Source: Sebastes aleutianus (lineage: Eukaryota > Chordata > Actinopteri > Perciformes > Sebastidae). Taken from it: a DNA stretch of 64,000 nucleotides. Under the pieces are notes generated by a model. It was not told the DNA's origin. It was given only the letters and a program-made list of their open reading frames with translations, and did not search any database. The stretch spans positions 19,893,490 through 19,957,489 of the forward strand of contig CAKAKS010000066.1 of the NCBI GenBank assembly GCA_916700875.1. The letters run 5' to 3'. Below are positions 1 to 19,108 of the stretch, in pieces. Position numbers and translations under genes: made by a program. Each line of letters begins with the position of its first letter. Within the stretch, counting starts at the first letter, position 1.

Positions 1-2000
1 AGTGAAGAGCTGAAAAACTGGGCAGAAATGAAACAATCCTGTGCACACAAAGGAGTCCGTCACAAAAATAACCAAAGGAAACAGACCAAAGAAGAACAGG
101 AAGACAGTCAAAATACAAAGCAATATCAGATCATGGGGCACAGGCTAATCCGACGTCATGCTGTGTTTACCCGAAGGCCTTTTTCACTTCCCAAAGTATT
201 GTTTACTGCTAGTGACGCTTCACTTTGCAACCGTTGCACACAAAATGATGTGCTTCCTCGCCACCACAGCCTTACTGTAGGCTCAACTGATACTAATGGC
301 ACCATGCAAAGAGTTAGCTGGCATTTCACACGGTTACATCAGCACCTTAAACCCTTGCATAAAAACACTAAATTATAGAGACAAGACACGGGAATATGTG
401 AGAAGGAGGATGTTGCGTAAGACATTATTGCATGACAGTTCAGAGGGAGACAAAAGAGATGAGAGATTGCCAGTAATGTCCTTGTGGGAAAAAAAACTCC
501 TGCTGACCACAGCAAAATTCCTGAGGGGAAGCTGAAAATAGCAGACATGTGCCACATGGACACAGTAATTCTAATCGTATGACTGACCCAGAATTGGTTG
601 TTGGTGGGGACTGGTACAGATACAACTACAGATGGTCACTTAGGCTATAGTTTTACAAGTCAAGTAATTTTACAGCTCGTCAACACCTGTTTTAAGGAAC
701 TCTGTGACATTCCAGCCTCAATGCCATGACCTCAGCAACAATCAGTCAAACCGCCATCTGATGTGACAGCTGTTTGTGTGTGTGTGTGTGTGTGTGTCTG
801 GGCTGCAGGTGAACATTTAGTGGTAGTCCACAATTTCACAATATTTGTTTGTATGGGAAATCACATTCCATAAGAGAAATACAGCATTACACTGAACCTG
901 CATCAATAATGGAATTCATTTTTAAACAAACAATAACGATACACTGCCTAGTGCCTACCAGTCCCCATTTATCAAACGCTTTTGATTATCTTGCAGCACC
1001 CTGATAAAGGCATGACAGCCAAGGCATGGTGTACTGGAAAACACTCATTTTTTTCTTGCACATTCCCAGAAGCCAAGGTGTAAGTTCACTGCTTGATGTC
1101 TTACTCAAGGACATTTTATCACGATTGGATGCCTGATGGACCACCGTCTCTAGTATACTCCAGGTCCTCTAGACTCATGTACCCTGCCAACGTTGCCTGT
1201 GCCATAGCTGTGCTGCTTGAAACACCCACATGGCTTCAGCCCTGTCCCACACTCACAGCCAACGCTTGCAGCGCTTTGGACAGAACTCAACATTGAGCTA
1301 AAGCTTAGCCTTACCCCCTATCCCATCACAATATGGCATACATCCCTGATCCCACTGAGAAATTACAAGTGAGCTGCTCCCACACCACGCCTGCTCCTCT
1401 CTCCAAATCTAACCCAAACAGCGCCCACCCTCCCTTAATATCCACCTCCGAGCCAGAGGAAATTAACAGACCACACATCAATTTGGGCTCCTCTAAACCT
1501 CAAGAGGGGCACATATGCACACTCATTACAAGTATACACATAAATAGAGATGGCGACAAAACTAAATGGGTGTCTGTGACAGGGATTAGCACGCCACCAG
1601 CACAGCAATACCAAACTGATTTTATTGTTTGCCCTCCCTTTTCTCTTAATCCTTCCCTGTTTCCATCATCCCGTCGTTGAAAAGAACAGGAAATAGACGT
1701 GAGCCCCCCGCAGATGAGGGATGTGTCTGTGTAATTAAATTCCTGACCGGACCAGCTCAGCAGTGGTAACCCTGTGGTCAAAAACAGTTCATCGGTTGGA
1801 TGAAAAAAGACTCTCAGCATTGGAGAAAATCCTCTCTAACTTTACATATAAAACACTAGCTGCCTGTCTTTTCAAAGCAATTCTGAAATTAGTTCATATT
1901 ACTACTTACAGCCATCAAAAAATTCAGACACATAAACAATGTAACCATCAGTAATTACTGACACATTTGGAGATTATTGTCATGATGAATAATTTAAAGT
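1..2000. other. Intergenic, no gene recognised
   Basis: I find no exon, RNA gene or complete mobile element here. Open frames are short and have no recognisable protein similarity. A TG dinucleotide run lies at 775-797. Confidence 0.6.
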
Positions 2001-2225
2001 ATAAAATGTCAGAAAAAGGTTTTGTCCAACCAACAGTCCAAATCCTAAAGAAATTCAATTTACTAACATGGTAAACCAGATAATGTTTGTAATTGAGAAG
2101 CTGGAACTACTGAATTTTGGTATTTTTTCAATAAATAAACAATTAATAAATCAATCAATCAATTACTTAGACTTTAATAATATATCAATTACCAGAATTG
2201 TTGTCAGTTAATTTTCAGCTCTAAA
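2000..2225 (+). mobile_element. MITE-like repeat, family B, decayed copy
   Basis: The segment carries the pattern TATAAAATGTCAGAAAA, then a 'gtccaaccaacagtccaaa' stretch, then an AATTAATAAATCAATCAATC stretch. The same order of motifs recurs at 39880-40255. The ends rich in ATTAATCGATTA-type sequence match a very common class of short non-autonomous DNA elements in teleosts. It is degenerate and has no coding capacity. Confidence 0.55.
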
Positions 2226-2259
2226 AGTAATCTTGATATGTATTAGGTGTAGACCTAAT

Positions 2260-2594
2260 AGGGCTGCAACTAATGATTATTTAAATGGTCAATGAATATG
2301 TCGATCATTTTCTCGATTAACTGATTAGTTGTTTGGTTTATAAAATGTCAGAAAATTATGATAAATGTCGATCAGTGTTTCCCAAAGCCAAAGATGTCTC
2401 ATTTTCTCCTCAACTCAAAGATATACAGTTTATTGTCATAGAAGAGTAAAGAAACCAGAAAATATTCACATTTAAGAAGCTGTAATCAGAGAATTTTGAC
2501 TTTTAAAAAAATTATTCATACAGATTAATCAATTATTAAAATAGTTGGTGATTAATTTAATAGTAGACAACTAATCTATTTAATGTTGCAGCTC
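2260..2594 (+). mobile_element. MITE-like repeat, family A, nearly full copy
   Basis: It starts AGGGCTGCAACTAATGATTA and ends near GTTGCAGCTCC, so the ends are inverted repeats of each other (TTAGTTGCAGCCCT type). The body carries 'cagtgtttcccaaagcc', 'ctcaaagatat' and 'agagtaaagaaa' blocks that recur in the same order at 34450-34700 and, reversed, at 40310-40664. About 335 bp, no ORF. A short non-autonomous DNA transposon of teleost genomes; a hAT-type affiliation is only a guess. Confidence 0.75.
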
Positions 2595-2944
2595 CAATTC
2601 GAATATATTTCATTATAAGTAATTCTGCAAATTCAAAATATCACTCTTTCACCAAAAACAATTCATTCAAAAAGTCATCATTTATGTTCTAGATGAGGTA
2701 TACCATGTTGTTTATATTAAACACTAGCTATGTGCCTTTTACAAGTAATTCTGCAACTTAAAAACTGACCTCAAACATCTCAGAAACAAACAACAACAAA
2801 AAAGGCCAAAGTGACAGGCTGCTCCACCCAAAGTGTGTGAAGGTCCTTCCTTCCTGCAGCTGTCACACTCCACAACCAGCACTGCTCCCAGTAGACTACT
2901 TACACACCAAAAACTGACAATAACCTGATATTTTCAGGTGGAAT

Positions 2945-3205
2945 TTAATTTAATTCATTCATACACTTCATTCTCACTGTGCAATATCATTTTCCACTTG
3001 TGCAATTCTGTTAATAGTCTGTTTATTGTCAATACTGTATATACTGCTCCTATTTTTATACTTCCTTCTATTTAAATGGTTCATATGTGTTCTTTTTTAC
3101 TGTGTTAGCTGATGCATCTTGTTTTTTGCACTATCCCCTTTGCTGCTGTACACTGCAAATGTCCCCACTGCGGAACTAATAAAGGAATATCTTATCTTAT
3201 TATTT
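2945..3205 (+). mobile_element. LINE-type 3' tail repeat
   Basis: The last 260 bp end in a short pentamer tail (TATCTTATCTTATT). Its reverse complement is found again, with high similarity, at 22943-23170, including the 'gatgcatcttgttttttgc' and 'tactgtatatactgctcc' blocks. A pentamer-tailed, transcript-like 3' end that recurs in both orientations fits the 3' end of a non-LTR retrotransposon or a SINE that uses its tail. No coding region is attached. Confidence 0.6.
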
Positions 3206-3687
3206 CTACAGGATGTCAAAGCCTATAATTCATTTCCAAGTGAGTCTGCCTTTCACAAGCAAGTCTGCAACTTTATAAGTCATTTTAAATAAACAATTCA
3301 GACACAAAAAATGACACCATAGCATTTATATATAGTATATGAGTGACTGGTAGAAGGACTACTAGCTAGTAATCGGATTGGCCTGAAGTTTTTTGAGCTG
3401 GGGAGAGAAAGATGTTCCTCGGTGGTTGTAAAAGTGCAAACTGAGCATTTTACTGAAACCAGAAAACCACAATGAAGACTGCATTTCCCCACTACCTAGT
3501 TATACAGACAAGACACATCTGAGCTCTGTAAAGCCCCCAATGGTTCACTGTTTCCATCCAACATCCAACACATCTGTAAAACAGGCTACATTCAAAGATT
3601 ACTTCTGATAGGAGGAATCCTAACGTTACTTCTGATAGCTACCATAATGTATCAACAATATGAAAATATTATAATCCCCTCACTGAG

Positions 3688-3990
3688 ATGATGAATAACT
3701 TCACTGTACAGATGTTACAGCCGCTGGAAGACAAAGAGAGACGAGCTAAACTAAGCTAAAACATCAGTAACGTTAGCATACCTGCTGTCAGAAGTAACTA
3801 TGCTATCAGAAGTAACTATCCTATCAAAAGTAACGTTAGCATACTCCTGATATAACGTTACTTCTGTTAGCAGGTACGCTAACGTTACTTCTATGCTAAC
3901 GTTACTGTGTGCTGATGTTTTAGCTAGTTTAGCTCGTCTCTCTTTGTCTTCCAGCGGCTGTAACATCTCCACAGTGAAGTTATTCATCAT
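3688..3990. repeat. Large inverted repeat (foldback)
   Basis: The left arm (about 3688-3790) begins ATGATGAATAACTTCACTGT. The right arm (about 3868-3990) ends with its reverse complement, ACAGTGAAGTTATTCATCAT. Both arms carry the block GCCGCTGGAAGACAAAGAGA or its complement. The loop and inner arms are built from short direct copies of a TAACGTTACTTCTGATAG-like unit. The arms are still very similar, so the structure is probably fairly young. It could be a foldback transposon or a MITE. Confidence 0.8.
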
Positions 3991-4228
3991 GTCAGTGATG
4001 GATTATCATATATGTTGTATTATTTATACATTATAATGGCTGACAGGCGTCTCACCACGACATTAGAGTGGTTATCTGCCTCGTTGTGTACAGATATAGA
4101 GAGTAACAGTAACAGAAGTCTCATCACGCCTAGCTTCACATAACGCTTCATTGTTAACGTCTCATTGTTTCGGTTACATCCGTTAATCAATAATAAAAAC
4201 AACAACAGTAAGAAGTATTGACGCTCAC

Positions 4229-4400
4229 CTGCGACATACAACACGGGATGCACATTTTGAAGGGAGATAATAATAAATTAAATCCGTAGAAGCAGAAGAG
4301 CTCGCTGTTTCTTCCTTCACATGAAACCACCACCAACAACGCGCTGTCTCCTCAAACCTCAAACTGCTCCGTTCTCTCCTCCTCCTCCCTCCCCTCCCTC
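4229..4400 (-). other. Possible first exon and promoter of an unidentified gene
   Basis: On the minus strand a pyrimidine/GC-rich stretch (4340-4440) is followed by a leader, an ATG at 4255 in the context CAAAATG, nine codons (MCIPCCMSQ) and a strong donor, CAG|GTGAGC, with the exon ending at 4229. This looks like the 5' end of a spliced gene running toward and beyond position 1. I do not recognise the peptide and cannot find a second exon in the window. An overlapping ATG at 4253 opens another frame, so the start is uncertain. It may be chance. Confidence 0.3.
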
Positions 4401-4499
4401 CCCTCCTGGCCGCTGTTCTCTCCTCCTCCCTCCTCCTTAGTTCCTCCCTGTCTCTCCTCCCACATCACCAACATAAAAAAGCCAAACACAAAGCTGCCA

Positions 4500-7400
4500 C
4501 ACAGAGCATCAAGAAGTGGTTGAAACCAAGATGACTAAATAGACCATGACAAATCTATGACACAATCTAAGGTTACAGTATGCTGTCATTACGGGTCAAA
4601 CGCCTCTCACACAGCCAGAGTCACACAAATTAATAACAATGAAATCACTGCTGAGATAAATAAAACTGGGAAAAAAAAGTTTGGAAATTTCTGTTTGGTG
4701 GATTATTTCTCTGTTGTATCAATGCTAATTAGCATTGTATTTTACATTGTTGGAAAGCCTGTTTATTTACCTTCACAATGATGTCCAATTTGTAAGGATC
4801 ATGCATTTGTGGGATGAGCAGCACAGCTGATTATGTGGGTAGCGCCCAAGAAAAATTTGCCAAAATGCTCTGCCAATGCTAAACAGTGTATTCTCCTGTT
4901 GGTATTGACTCTTGTTTTGAGTTGTTTGGTGGATTGGATGATTGAACTCTCTATCAGTAACAAGGAACAAACAACACATATTGGCTATTTTACACTTTAT
5001 TCATTTAATACACCGTCCAAACTTTTTTTTCCCGGATTAGTTTACAAGACCATCAAGGAATATTAAGGGAATGTAGAACAATTTATGAGAGTAATTTTAC
5101 ACTATTATTATAGGGCAGTTAAAGAAAAAAGGTGAGAAATTAAAAATGAACTGAGACAGGGCCAAAAGAGAAACAACAGCTAGGCTACATCAAGAATATA
5201 CAGTACAAATATATAACAATAATTTTAATAATAATAAGGTTTATTAGTTTACACCTATTGATAATAGGCGGTCAAATTATCATAATCACCTTAAGTCTGG
5301 CTAAGATTTATAAGCACACATAGGCAATGTGTGTCATTAAAGTCATCCACTCTTTGTGTGGAGAAGTTGTATTTTTTTGCAGTGGGGTAAAATAATTCCA
5401 ATAGCTGTAATAACCACCAGTATAACAGATAATTGGTAATGTAACAGCTTATATGTCATTCTGTCATATTCCCAAGCAAAGTTTAGGCAGTTATAAGTTA
5501 TGTTTTGGAAAACACCAAAAACACTGTTGTGGTGAAACATTTTGTCAGACATTGACGTAACTTCTTACATGACAATATAAAAACCAACGCTTCCTCTTTC
5601 CCAAAACTCTGCATGGATTTTTATACCACTTGATGTGTTACAAGGAAACCAACGCGTCCTCTTTCACAAACTCTGTGTCTCCTTGGTATTTAAATTAAGA
5701 ATAAAGTGCTTTCCTTGATGCATGTGTTTGTGTAAAAAAAAAAAAAAAAAAAAGGAAATCAAAATGGTATTGCTTTTTAGCAAGAAAGTAACAAAGTGCT
5801 GTCCACTCCAATCCATCCACTGGACTAGGAAAATCAGTGGTGAACCATTATATATATATCAGAGATAAAATATATCAAATAAAAGTTGTATTTAATACTG
5901 TGATGATGATGAATCTAAAGAGGGGTTAAAACACAGGAGATTAGAAAATGAAGGAGCATAGCTTATTTTAAAAATAAGAATTTGTAGAATCAGATATTGA
6001 TGTCCAAACACCACAAATAAATGCTAATGCCACAAGACAAAACCAATGCAAACGGTCTGGACATTGTATGGTTCTCAACTCTTGTTTCTTACGACAATCA
6101 TCGGACAGGCATACATTAAAAAAGTATCTACACTTGTGGAATGTCTGGTTTGAGTAACCCAAATCACATTAAGTCTTCAGGGAGGCCCGTAAACCTGCCT
6201 GTTAATGGTATAGTGTACCAGCAAGTGTGCACACAGAGAACTTTGACTTGTGGTTAAATTGTGCATTACATAATGCTCTATTATTCATGCCAAGGTCTTA
6301 ATCATCCCACCGCAGATCATCCCACGTGCTTATCTTGCCCATTCAGTTATATGAGCAATTATGACTTTCTCCCACAAACCCTGTGCTTGTGTTCTGTAAC
6401 AGCGTGTGGGCAACAGTGTGTTGGTTCCAACAGTGGCTTTCCTGGCCAATGAAGTGGCCTTTGCATGAGCTGATAAGGCTGCTACTGTAGCTCTCTATGA
6501 CTGTGCTGCTATTTGTCAAACCTGTCAGCTGACCCAGTCACCCAACACACACACACAGTAGTCACTCCCCACCGCCACCACACAGTCATTGTGTCCTCTC
6601 TCAGTGCTGTATTGTGGACAGTTATAATTCGGCATGAATCACACAGGATGCCTTCTTTCTGAACTTAAGGGGCCATGAACTCAAAACCATGACCCTCTGT
6701 GCTCAGATCCAAAAAGCGGTCACACTAAACAAGAGGATGGGGAAATTTTTTTTTTTTTTAAATAAAATTAGTCAGACATACCTTAAGGGAAATTTAAGCA
6801 TGATCTCATTGTGAACACTGAAGCAGATAGCATTCAACATTACACTGGCTTTTGTTAAAGAATTTGATTTGATTAAATATGAAGACTGAATTTTTTATCT
6901 GTGACATACTCTCATCTCTTCCACTGTCTTCTTCTCTTATCTGATCCTGTTTGACAGAAAACAAAAAAGGGCAGCAGAAGGCCTGCCAGAGCATCAGGCC
7001 TCTGACATGTCAGACTGCGTTGGATCACAGTGACATTGAAGAGAAAGGACAGGGAGGGAACAATATGTCTAGTGGCACATTGTTGCATGACACCGTCAAG
7101 CCTGGCGTCACCCTGTCTGCCCCCGAAGACCTCTTTCCCTCTGACTCTCACTAACATGCTGAGTAAATAAACCACAAGTATATTTCTGTCCACACATATT
7201 CAACAGGTGAAAAAGTAGATTCTGTGAATACTAACATGAAGTCAGTGTGTGTATATATACTGTGGACGGTGTGGGCGTTATTGTGTGAACTTGTAAACTA
7301 GCAGGAACATTCTCACAATCACGCCCTACTACCACTGAGGACACATATTTCTTAATAAATCATATATTACAATGTATTTTCATAGTGAGTTAAGATAGTC

Positions 7401-7800
7401 AGACCATGGAGGAAAACCCCACATATGCATTTGTACAATTTAAACTCATGAAATAAATCAGACTTGCTTGTTTGGTTGTTCTTATTTTCAGTCACATAAA
7501 TATACATATTACAACACGCTCCCAGAGCTTAGGCATCATTGTTACAATGAAGAAAGACCAGCACCAACGCTATTGACCTCTGTTGTACATCAATTGATGG
7601 GATGCTACACACAGCAGCACCTTAGGCACAATTCTCAACTGATTTAACAGCTACAACCTCTAAAATGTCCTAAAGTCAACCACATCTGAGCCTTTTTTTC
7701 CCTCCGCCGTTTTTGGACTTCTTTTTTTCCGTTCCAGTGGACGATCCTGAGCAAAGTGGGAAAGCTGAGCCACGCAATGGTGTGAAGATGGTGATCATCT
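4500..7800. other. Intergenic, downstream of cdk7, no gene recognised
   Basis: AT-rich DNA with an A20 run at 5734-5753 and no open frame resembling a known protein. The end nearest 7800 should contain the cdk7 3'UTR. I cannot place its polyadenylation site, because no AATAAA is evident on the minus strand close below 7822. Confidence 0.5.
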
Positions 7801-7821
7801 GATTAACCAGGTCCCATCTGG

Positions 7822-14427
<6,606 letters not shown>

Positions 14428-14520
14428 GATAGATGAGAGCTAACTGTCAGTTTCATGAGGAGACGCTTCCGGCTTTGTTAAAGGTCCGCTGGGTTCTGTT
14501 TCCGGGTCAAAGGAGGTTTT
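14428..14520 (-). promoter_or_regulatory. cdk7: cdk7 5'UTR and likely core promoter with ETS-type sites
   Basis: Immediately upstream of the cdk7 start codon the minus strand carries CCGGAAG (14466-14472) and CCCGGAAA (14498-14505). Both are consensus ETS-family sites, as is usual for TATA-less housekeeping promoters. I see no TATA box at a convincing spacing. The transcription start is not determined. Confidence 0.5.
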
Positions 14521-14769
14521 ATATTGAGCAACACCGCCACCTACCGGTGCGCTGTGTCCAACACTGACAGCCAGGGAATGAAATTAGCATCTGCCACCTG
14601 CCAAATACAAGGGAAATGTTGGCTGTGGCAGGTAAAAATTTCAGGTCACCTGCCACCATGGCAGATATATATTAAGAAATATTATTTTTTAAAAGCAATT
14701 CCTAAATTAAAAATAGTCAGGAATGAAGGTTACATGATCTAGATTTTTTACTGTCTGTTACCACTGACC

Positions 14770-15205
14770 TGTATGGCTCTCTTCCCAGCTCTCCAAAAAC
14801 ACAAAAATCAGAATTTTCAACTCAAATGTGAAATCTGTCCTTCTCTATGGCTGTGAAACCTGGAAACCCACAAACACGATCACCAACAAACTGCAAGGGT
14901 TCATTAACAACTGCCTCCGATACATACTGAGGATATGGTGGCCCAGAAAAATTACAGACCTGTGGAAGCAGACAAACCAGGAGCGGAGCAACAAAGAAAT
15001 CAAAAGGAGAAAGTGGAGATGGATCGGGCATACACTCAGAAAAAACAAGAAACAAACATGACAAGACAAGCTCTGGACTACAACCCACAAGGAAAGAGGA
15101 AGCCAGGGAGACCAAAAACCAACTGGAGACGTTCCACGCTCGACGAGCTAAATAAATCCATGGTGGACGCCCTATGCTCCCAAGGGGGCCAAGAGGCTTA
15201 AGAAG
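14770..15205 (+). mobile_element. Decayed non-LTR retrotransposon, 3' end of ORF
   Basis: One frame reads SVLLYGCETWKPTNTITNKL and onward to RRKWRWIGHTLRKNKK. A second frame continues with ITRQALDYNPQGKRKPGRPK, then TNWRRSTLDEL and a stop at 15201. Together they match the conserved C-terminal segment of LINE-type polyproteins after the reverse transcriptase domain (LLYGCETW, WRWIGHTLRK, NPQGKR.PGRP). The frame change near 15050 and the missing 5' part show a truncated, dead copy. I cannot assign the clade with certainty. Confidence 0.85.
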
Positions 15206-15231
15206 AAGTAACCACTGACTCAGTGTTCACT

Positions 15232-15425
15232 AGGGGTGGAAGAAAATATAGAGTATTGCAATACATTGCAAATCGATTCTCAAACATCTTGTATTGATTT
15301 CTAATCAATAGTTTATATGCAAAGATTAACTCAGGGAATATTTTATTTTATTTGCAAAGATACGCGCCCTCTGTGATAAATGCAAATGCAGATCAATTGA
15401 AAAAAAAATAATTTTAGACCCTGCT
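15232..15425 (+). mobile_element. MITE-like repeat, family C, truncated copy
   Basis: Begins AGGGGTGGAAGAAAATATAG with 'tattgcaatac', 'gattctcaaa' and 'tttatatgcaaagat' blocks. It matches the start of the longer copy at 54569-54953. Part of the teleost repeats with ATCGCAATA-type composition. Confidence 0.55.
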
Positions 15426-15740
15426 GACAACACTATACAATTTGTAAAGCAGGTTTAGCTAATATAAACAAGTTAATATGATATATATTCTATTTTATTT
15501 TAAGGTTACAGTGAATTGTTTGTACACAAATTTCTACTGTGAATGTCGTGCCACAATTCTTTTATTGTATAATGTTTATGAAGTATCAGTTTTTCCCTTA
15601 GAAACTTTATTTTTATTACTTTATTATTACAGTAACATGGAACTACAACTAGTACTAGTACTACTACTAATAATAACTATAACAACAACAGCAATAACAA
15701 TATTAGTAATACTAGTAATCTTAATGATAATAATCATAAT

Positions 15741-15959
15741 GAAATCTGATCTGTTATCAAATTACTACCAAAAAAATAGAATGAAACAAAACAACAACTA
15801 TTGCTGTATTGCTGTACTTTATTTAATTTTAATTTTAGGTTCAAAGGAAATTCCCTCGTACCTTTATACTATCTTTGGTTTGACAATGTGTTTTTTATAT
15901 TATATTACAGATATTGTATAGGGTTTCTTTCTGCCAATATCACTACAACTACTACTACT

Positions 15960-15997
<38 letters not shown>

Positions 15998-16315
15998 TGT
16001 AATAATAATAATAATAATAATACAATGTTTGGCATATTACATTTAGTAGGATTTCTGAAACAGTGAAAGGAAAATAAGTCGGATCTGTCATCCAATTACT
16101 AACCAAACAAAAAACAAAAAACAAACAAAATACCAACTTATGCTGTATTGTGATGTAGGCTACTTTATTTAATTTTAATTTTAGGTTTTACGTTTATACA
16201 ACGTTTTCTTTTACAATATATTTTCTATATGATATTATATTACATATATTGTATAGGGTTTATTTCTACAACTTTACTACAACTACTACTAATACGAATA
16301 TTAATAATAATGTTG
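15741..16315 (+). repeat. Diverged tandem duplication of about 335 bp
   Basis: 15741-15960 and 16077-16315 share the same order of blocks: ATCTGTTATCAAATTACTA or its variant, 'tgctgtatt', TTTATTTAATTTTAATTTTA, then 'tattgtatagggttt' and 'actacaactactact'. The copies are separated by the (TAA)n tract at 15961-16021. It is AT-rich with no gene content. Confidence 0.7.
15961..16021. repeat. (TAA)n microsatellite
   Basis: Trinucleotide TAA/ATA repeat of about 60 bp with one interruption (TTG). Confidence 0.95.
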
Positions 16316-18169
16316 TGATTGTCATACGGTAACAGATTTTCATTCTGCACTTTGTATGACAGAAAAGTAAATCTTAACTCAGATCTTATCTGTCCTCAAA
16401 TTCCTGTAACATTTCACAGTTATGATGCAATATGCAGTACTGTTATGTTCCAGACAGTTTGCCTTTTTTTTCTTTTCATTCTTTTAGGGGTTAGCAGTTT
16501 GACATTGGTCCCTTGGGAGTCTCTTCTGTCAGTTAGGAAGGTTTTGTGATCCATGCACCGCTGAACACATCTCTACATCCCATCTCCATACACAGTAGAT
16601 ACCCTCACATCCCGCAGGATTAGGCATGGCTCCTCTCCTTTGACCCTCCCTGCCTCACACACACATTCATTCAGTTTCATGTTAAGTTTGACAAGAGGAG
16701 TGTGAAGGATCAGCAGGCCTAATACACCCCTCAGTCTCCCCTCAGATGCAATGCACATTCATATCCTGACAGCTCACAGATGTGACTGACAGGACCGTAT
16801 GTGCTCATGCAACCATGCAGAGGAGAAGAGAGGAGAAGAGAGGAGAGGAGAGGACAGGAGAGGAGAGAAGAGACTTGCAGCAGTCTAAATCTTTACTGGC
16901 TTTGTATCATCAACCTTTAGGGACGCACAGGCGGCCTTAATGTAGAACATAACTGTCCAGTGGCGGACATAACTCAGACCCACTTACATCACTCGCTCTA
17001 AAACAAATGTGACGTATTGATGTCCTCCTCTAATTCTGATATGATTTGAGGGCATTCTCTTGCTCATTCCCCTCAGTCTCTCTGCGAGGCTGTGGACGAG
17101 GAGAGCGGCAGCTGAGTTATGGAGGCATAAGTGATTCTGGTGGCGTTTATACAGTTTGTCACAGTAAATCTCCCGATAGCACGGGTAACATTACGCACAA
17201 TAACTCACTCTGGTTATATGTCACATTAGCAGATGGTGATGCTGTTGAGCTGGTGTGTGTGTGTGTGTGTAGGCCTACCTCTGTTTGACGGGCAGGAGGA
17301 GAGTGAAACCGCAGGGCTGTTTATCAAACTCATAGGAAGTGGGTGTTGTTGAGCGAGGACGTGTCGCACCACCACATCCTGCTGCTGGGAAGCAGCTTCA
17401 GACGGGACAGTATTCACACGATGTACAGTAAACAACAAATGCAGGCCAGGTGTCTTTTTTTGTGTCAGTGTGTGCGTGTGTGTGTGGTATGTGGCCACTT
17501 TATTCAACACTGTACACCGATTGTAAATCTATGATGAATCTGGTCAGTTGTCCTTAAAGAGAGAGTGAAGACGAGGTCATACAGGTGGTCTTTTTTTTTT
17601 ATTTCCTCTTTGCATGCCTAACACACGTTCTGTTACGCACACTAACAACTGACAATCAGATTTGTTTCAACCACCACCACCACCACCGACAACACCCACA
17701 AACCATGCTTATCACATCAAAATACATGAAAACAAGATCTAGAAATCTGGTGAAATGTTAAGAGGAAAGGCTTTTTCTGAGAGAAGATAACACTCAAAAG
17801 CTTCAGCTCGCCTCAAGCATATCTAAAAAGATATCTCAGTATTTTGTTTATCGCGCATTAGACCTCCTCTTTCTGTTTTAGTTGGTCATATTGCTCCATT
17901 TGACATTTCAGTCATTCATTGCTCCATTTGACATTTTAGTCATATCGCTCTGTTAGGTCAACACATCGGAAATATATAAGGTTTTAAAAGGAACTCTGAC
18001 ACACTGATTGAATAGGAGAAAAATGATTCAGCGGTATCGCAGCCAGTGCTGTATCGTATCACATCATACACCTGCTGCACGCCTCTGTCTTTGTTTTACT
18101 CACAGAGTCTCAGGGGAAGTGGCAATGTTCTGTCATGTAGGGAGTTTTCCTCTTTGTTTCTGTTTCTGA

Positions 18170-18202
<33 letters not shown>

Positions 18203-19052
18203 AAGCACACACACACGCAGCTGTATCTGACCACATGCACAGTTATAACACAACAGGATGTTGTAGGGTGGATGTTTGAGGTGTGAAGGTTCACACAAGT
18301 CGTGACAAACAATAAGTTTCAGAGAACTAATTATTTATTATTCATGCGTCTAGTAGATGCTTCCACTCTTAATCTTGTTTCTTTCTTAGTAAAGCATATA
18401 AACCTGTATTTGAACCCAAATGTATCTAACTTCTGACAGTGACTTACTGCAACCACTCACAGTCCACAACATGATTCACTTTGCCCATTTCACGTTCATT
18501 CTTTGCAGATGTCTGCAGTGACAAGACAATACGAAAGCAGAAGGACAAACAGAAGGACAACCATTATCTTCCTTGCTGCCGTTTGTTTACAACCAACGCA
18601 GAGATTCATCAAATTGGTGCTGTCAGTCCTGGGCTGCATTGTTAGACGCCAGAACTGTCACTTTGAATAAATATTAGGGCAGAATGTTTTTTTTTGCTCC
18701 CCATTGTCTTCCTCCGGCATCTGAGGCATCGGCATACACCGGGGCTTGCGGAGGACTTCAAGATGAGCCCACTTGATAGCTCGGCTCATACAGAGACGAC
18801 ATTATGATAATGTCCCTATAAGTAGCAGGGGGATGGGCGCGGTGTCATCTCTTCACATAGACAGAGCCAGCAGGGAGTCCGCAGTCAACTGCATTTAGGG
18901 CCGTCTTTGTTGTTGTCTTAGCTCCCATCTGCGTTGTTGTTTTTGTTCTGGTCCGCGTCTCCTCTCAGACGTCGTTATCGCTCTCATTAGAAGAATCTCT
19001 ATCTCAGCCCCAAATGGAGAACAAAGTCTTCCAATAACTCTTTCTCTCCCTT

Positions 19053-19108
<56 letters not shown>

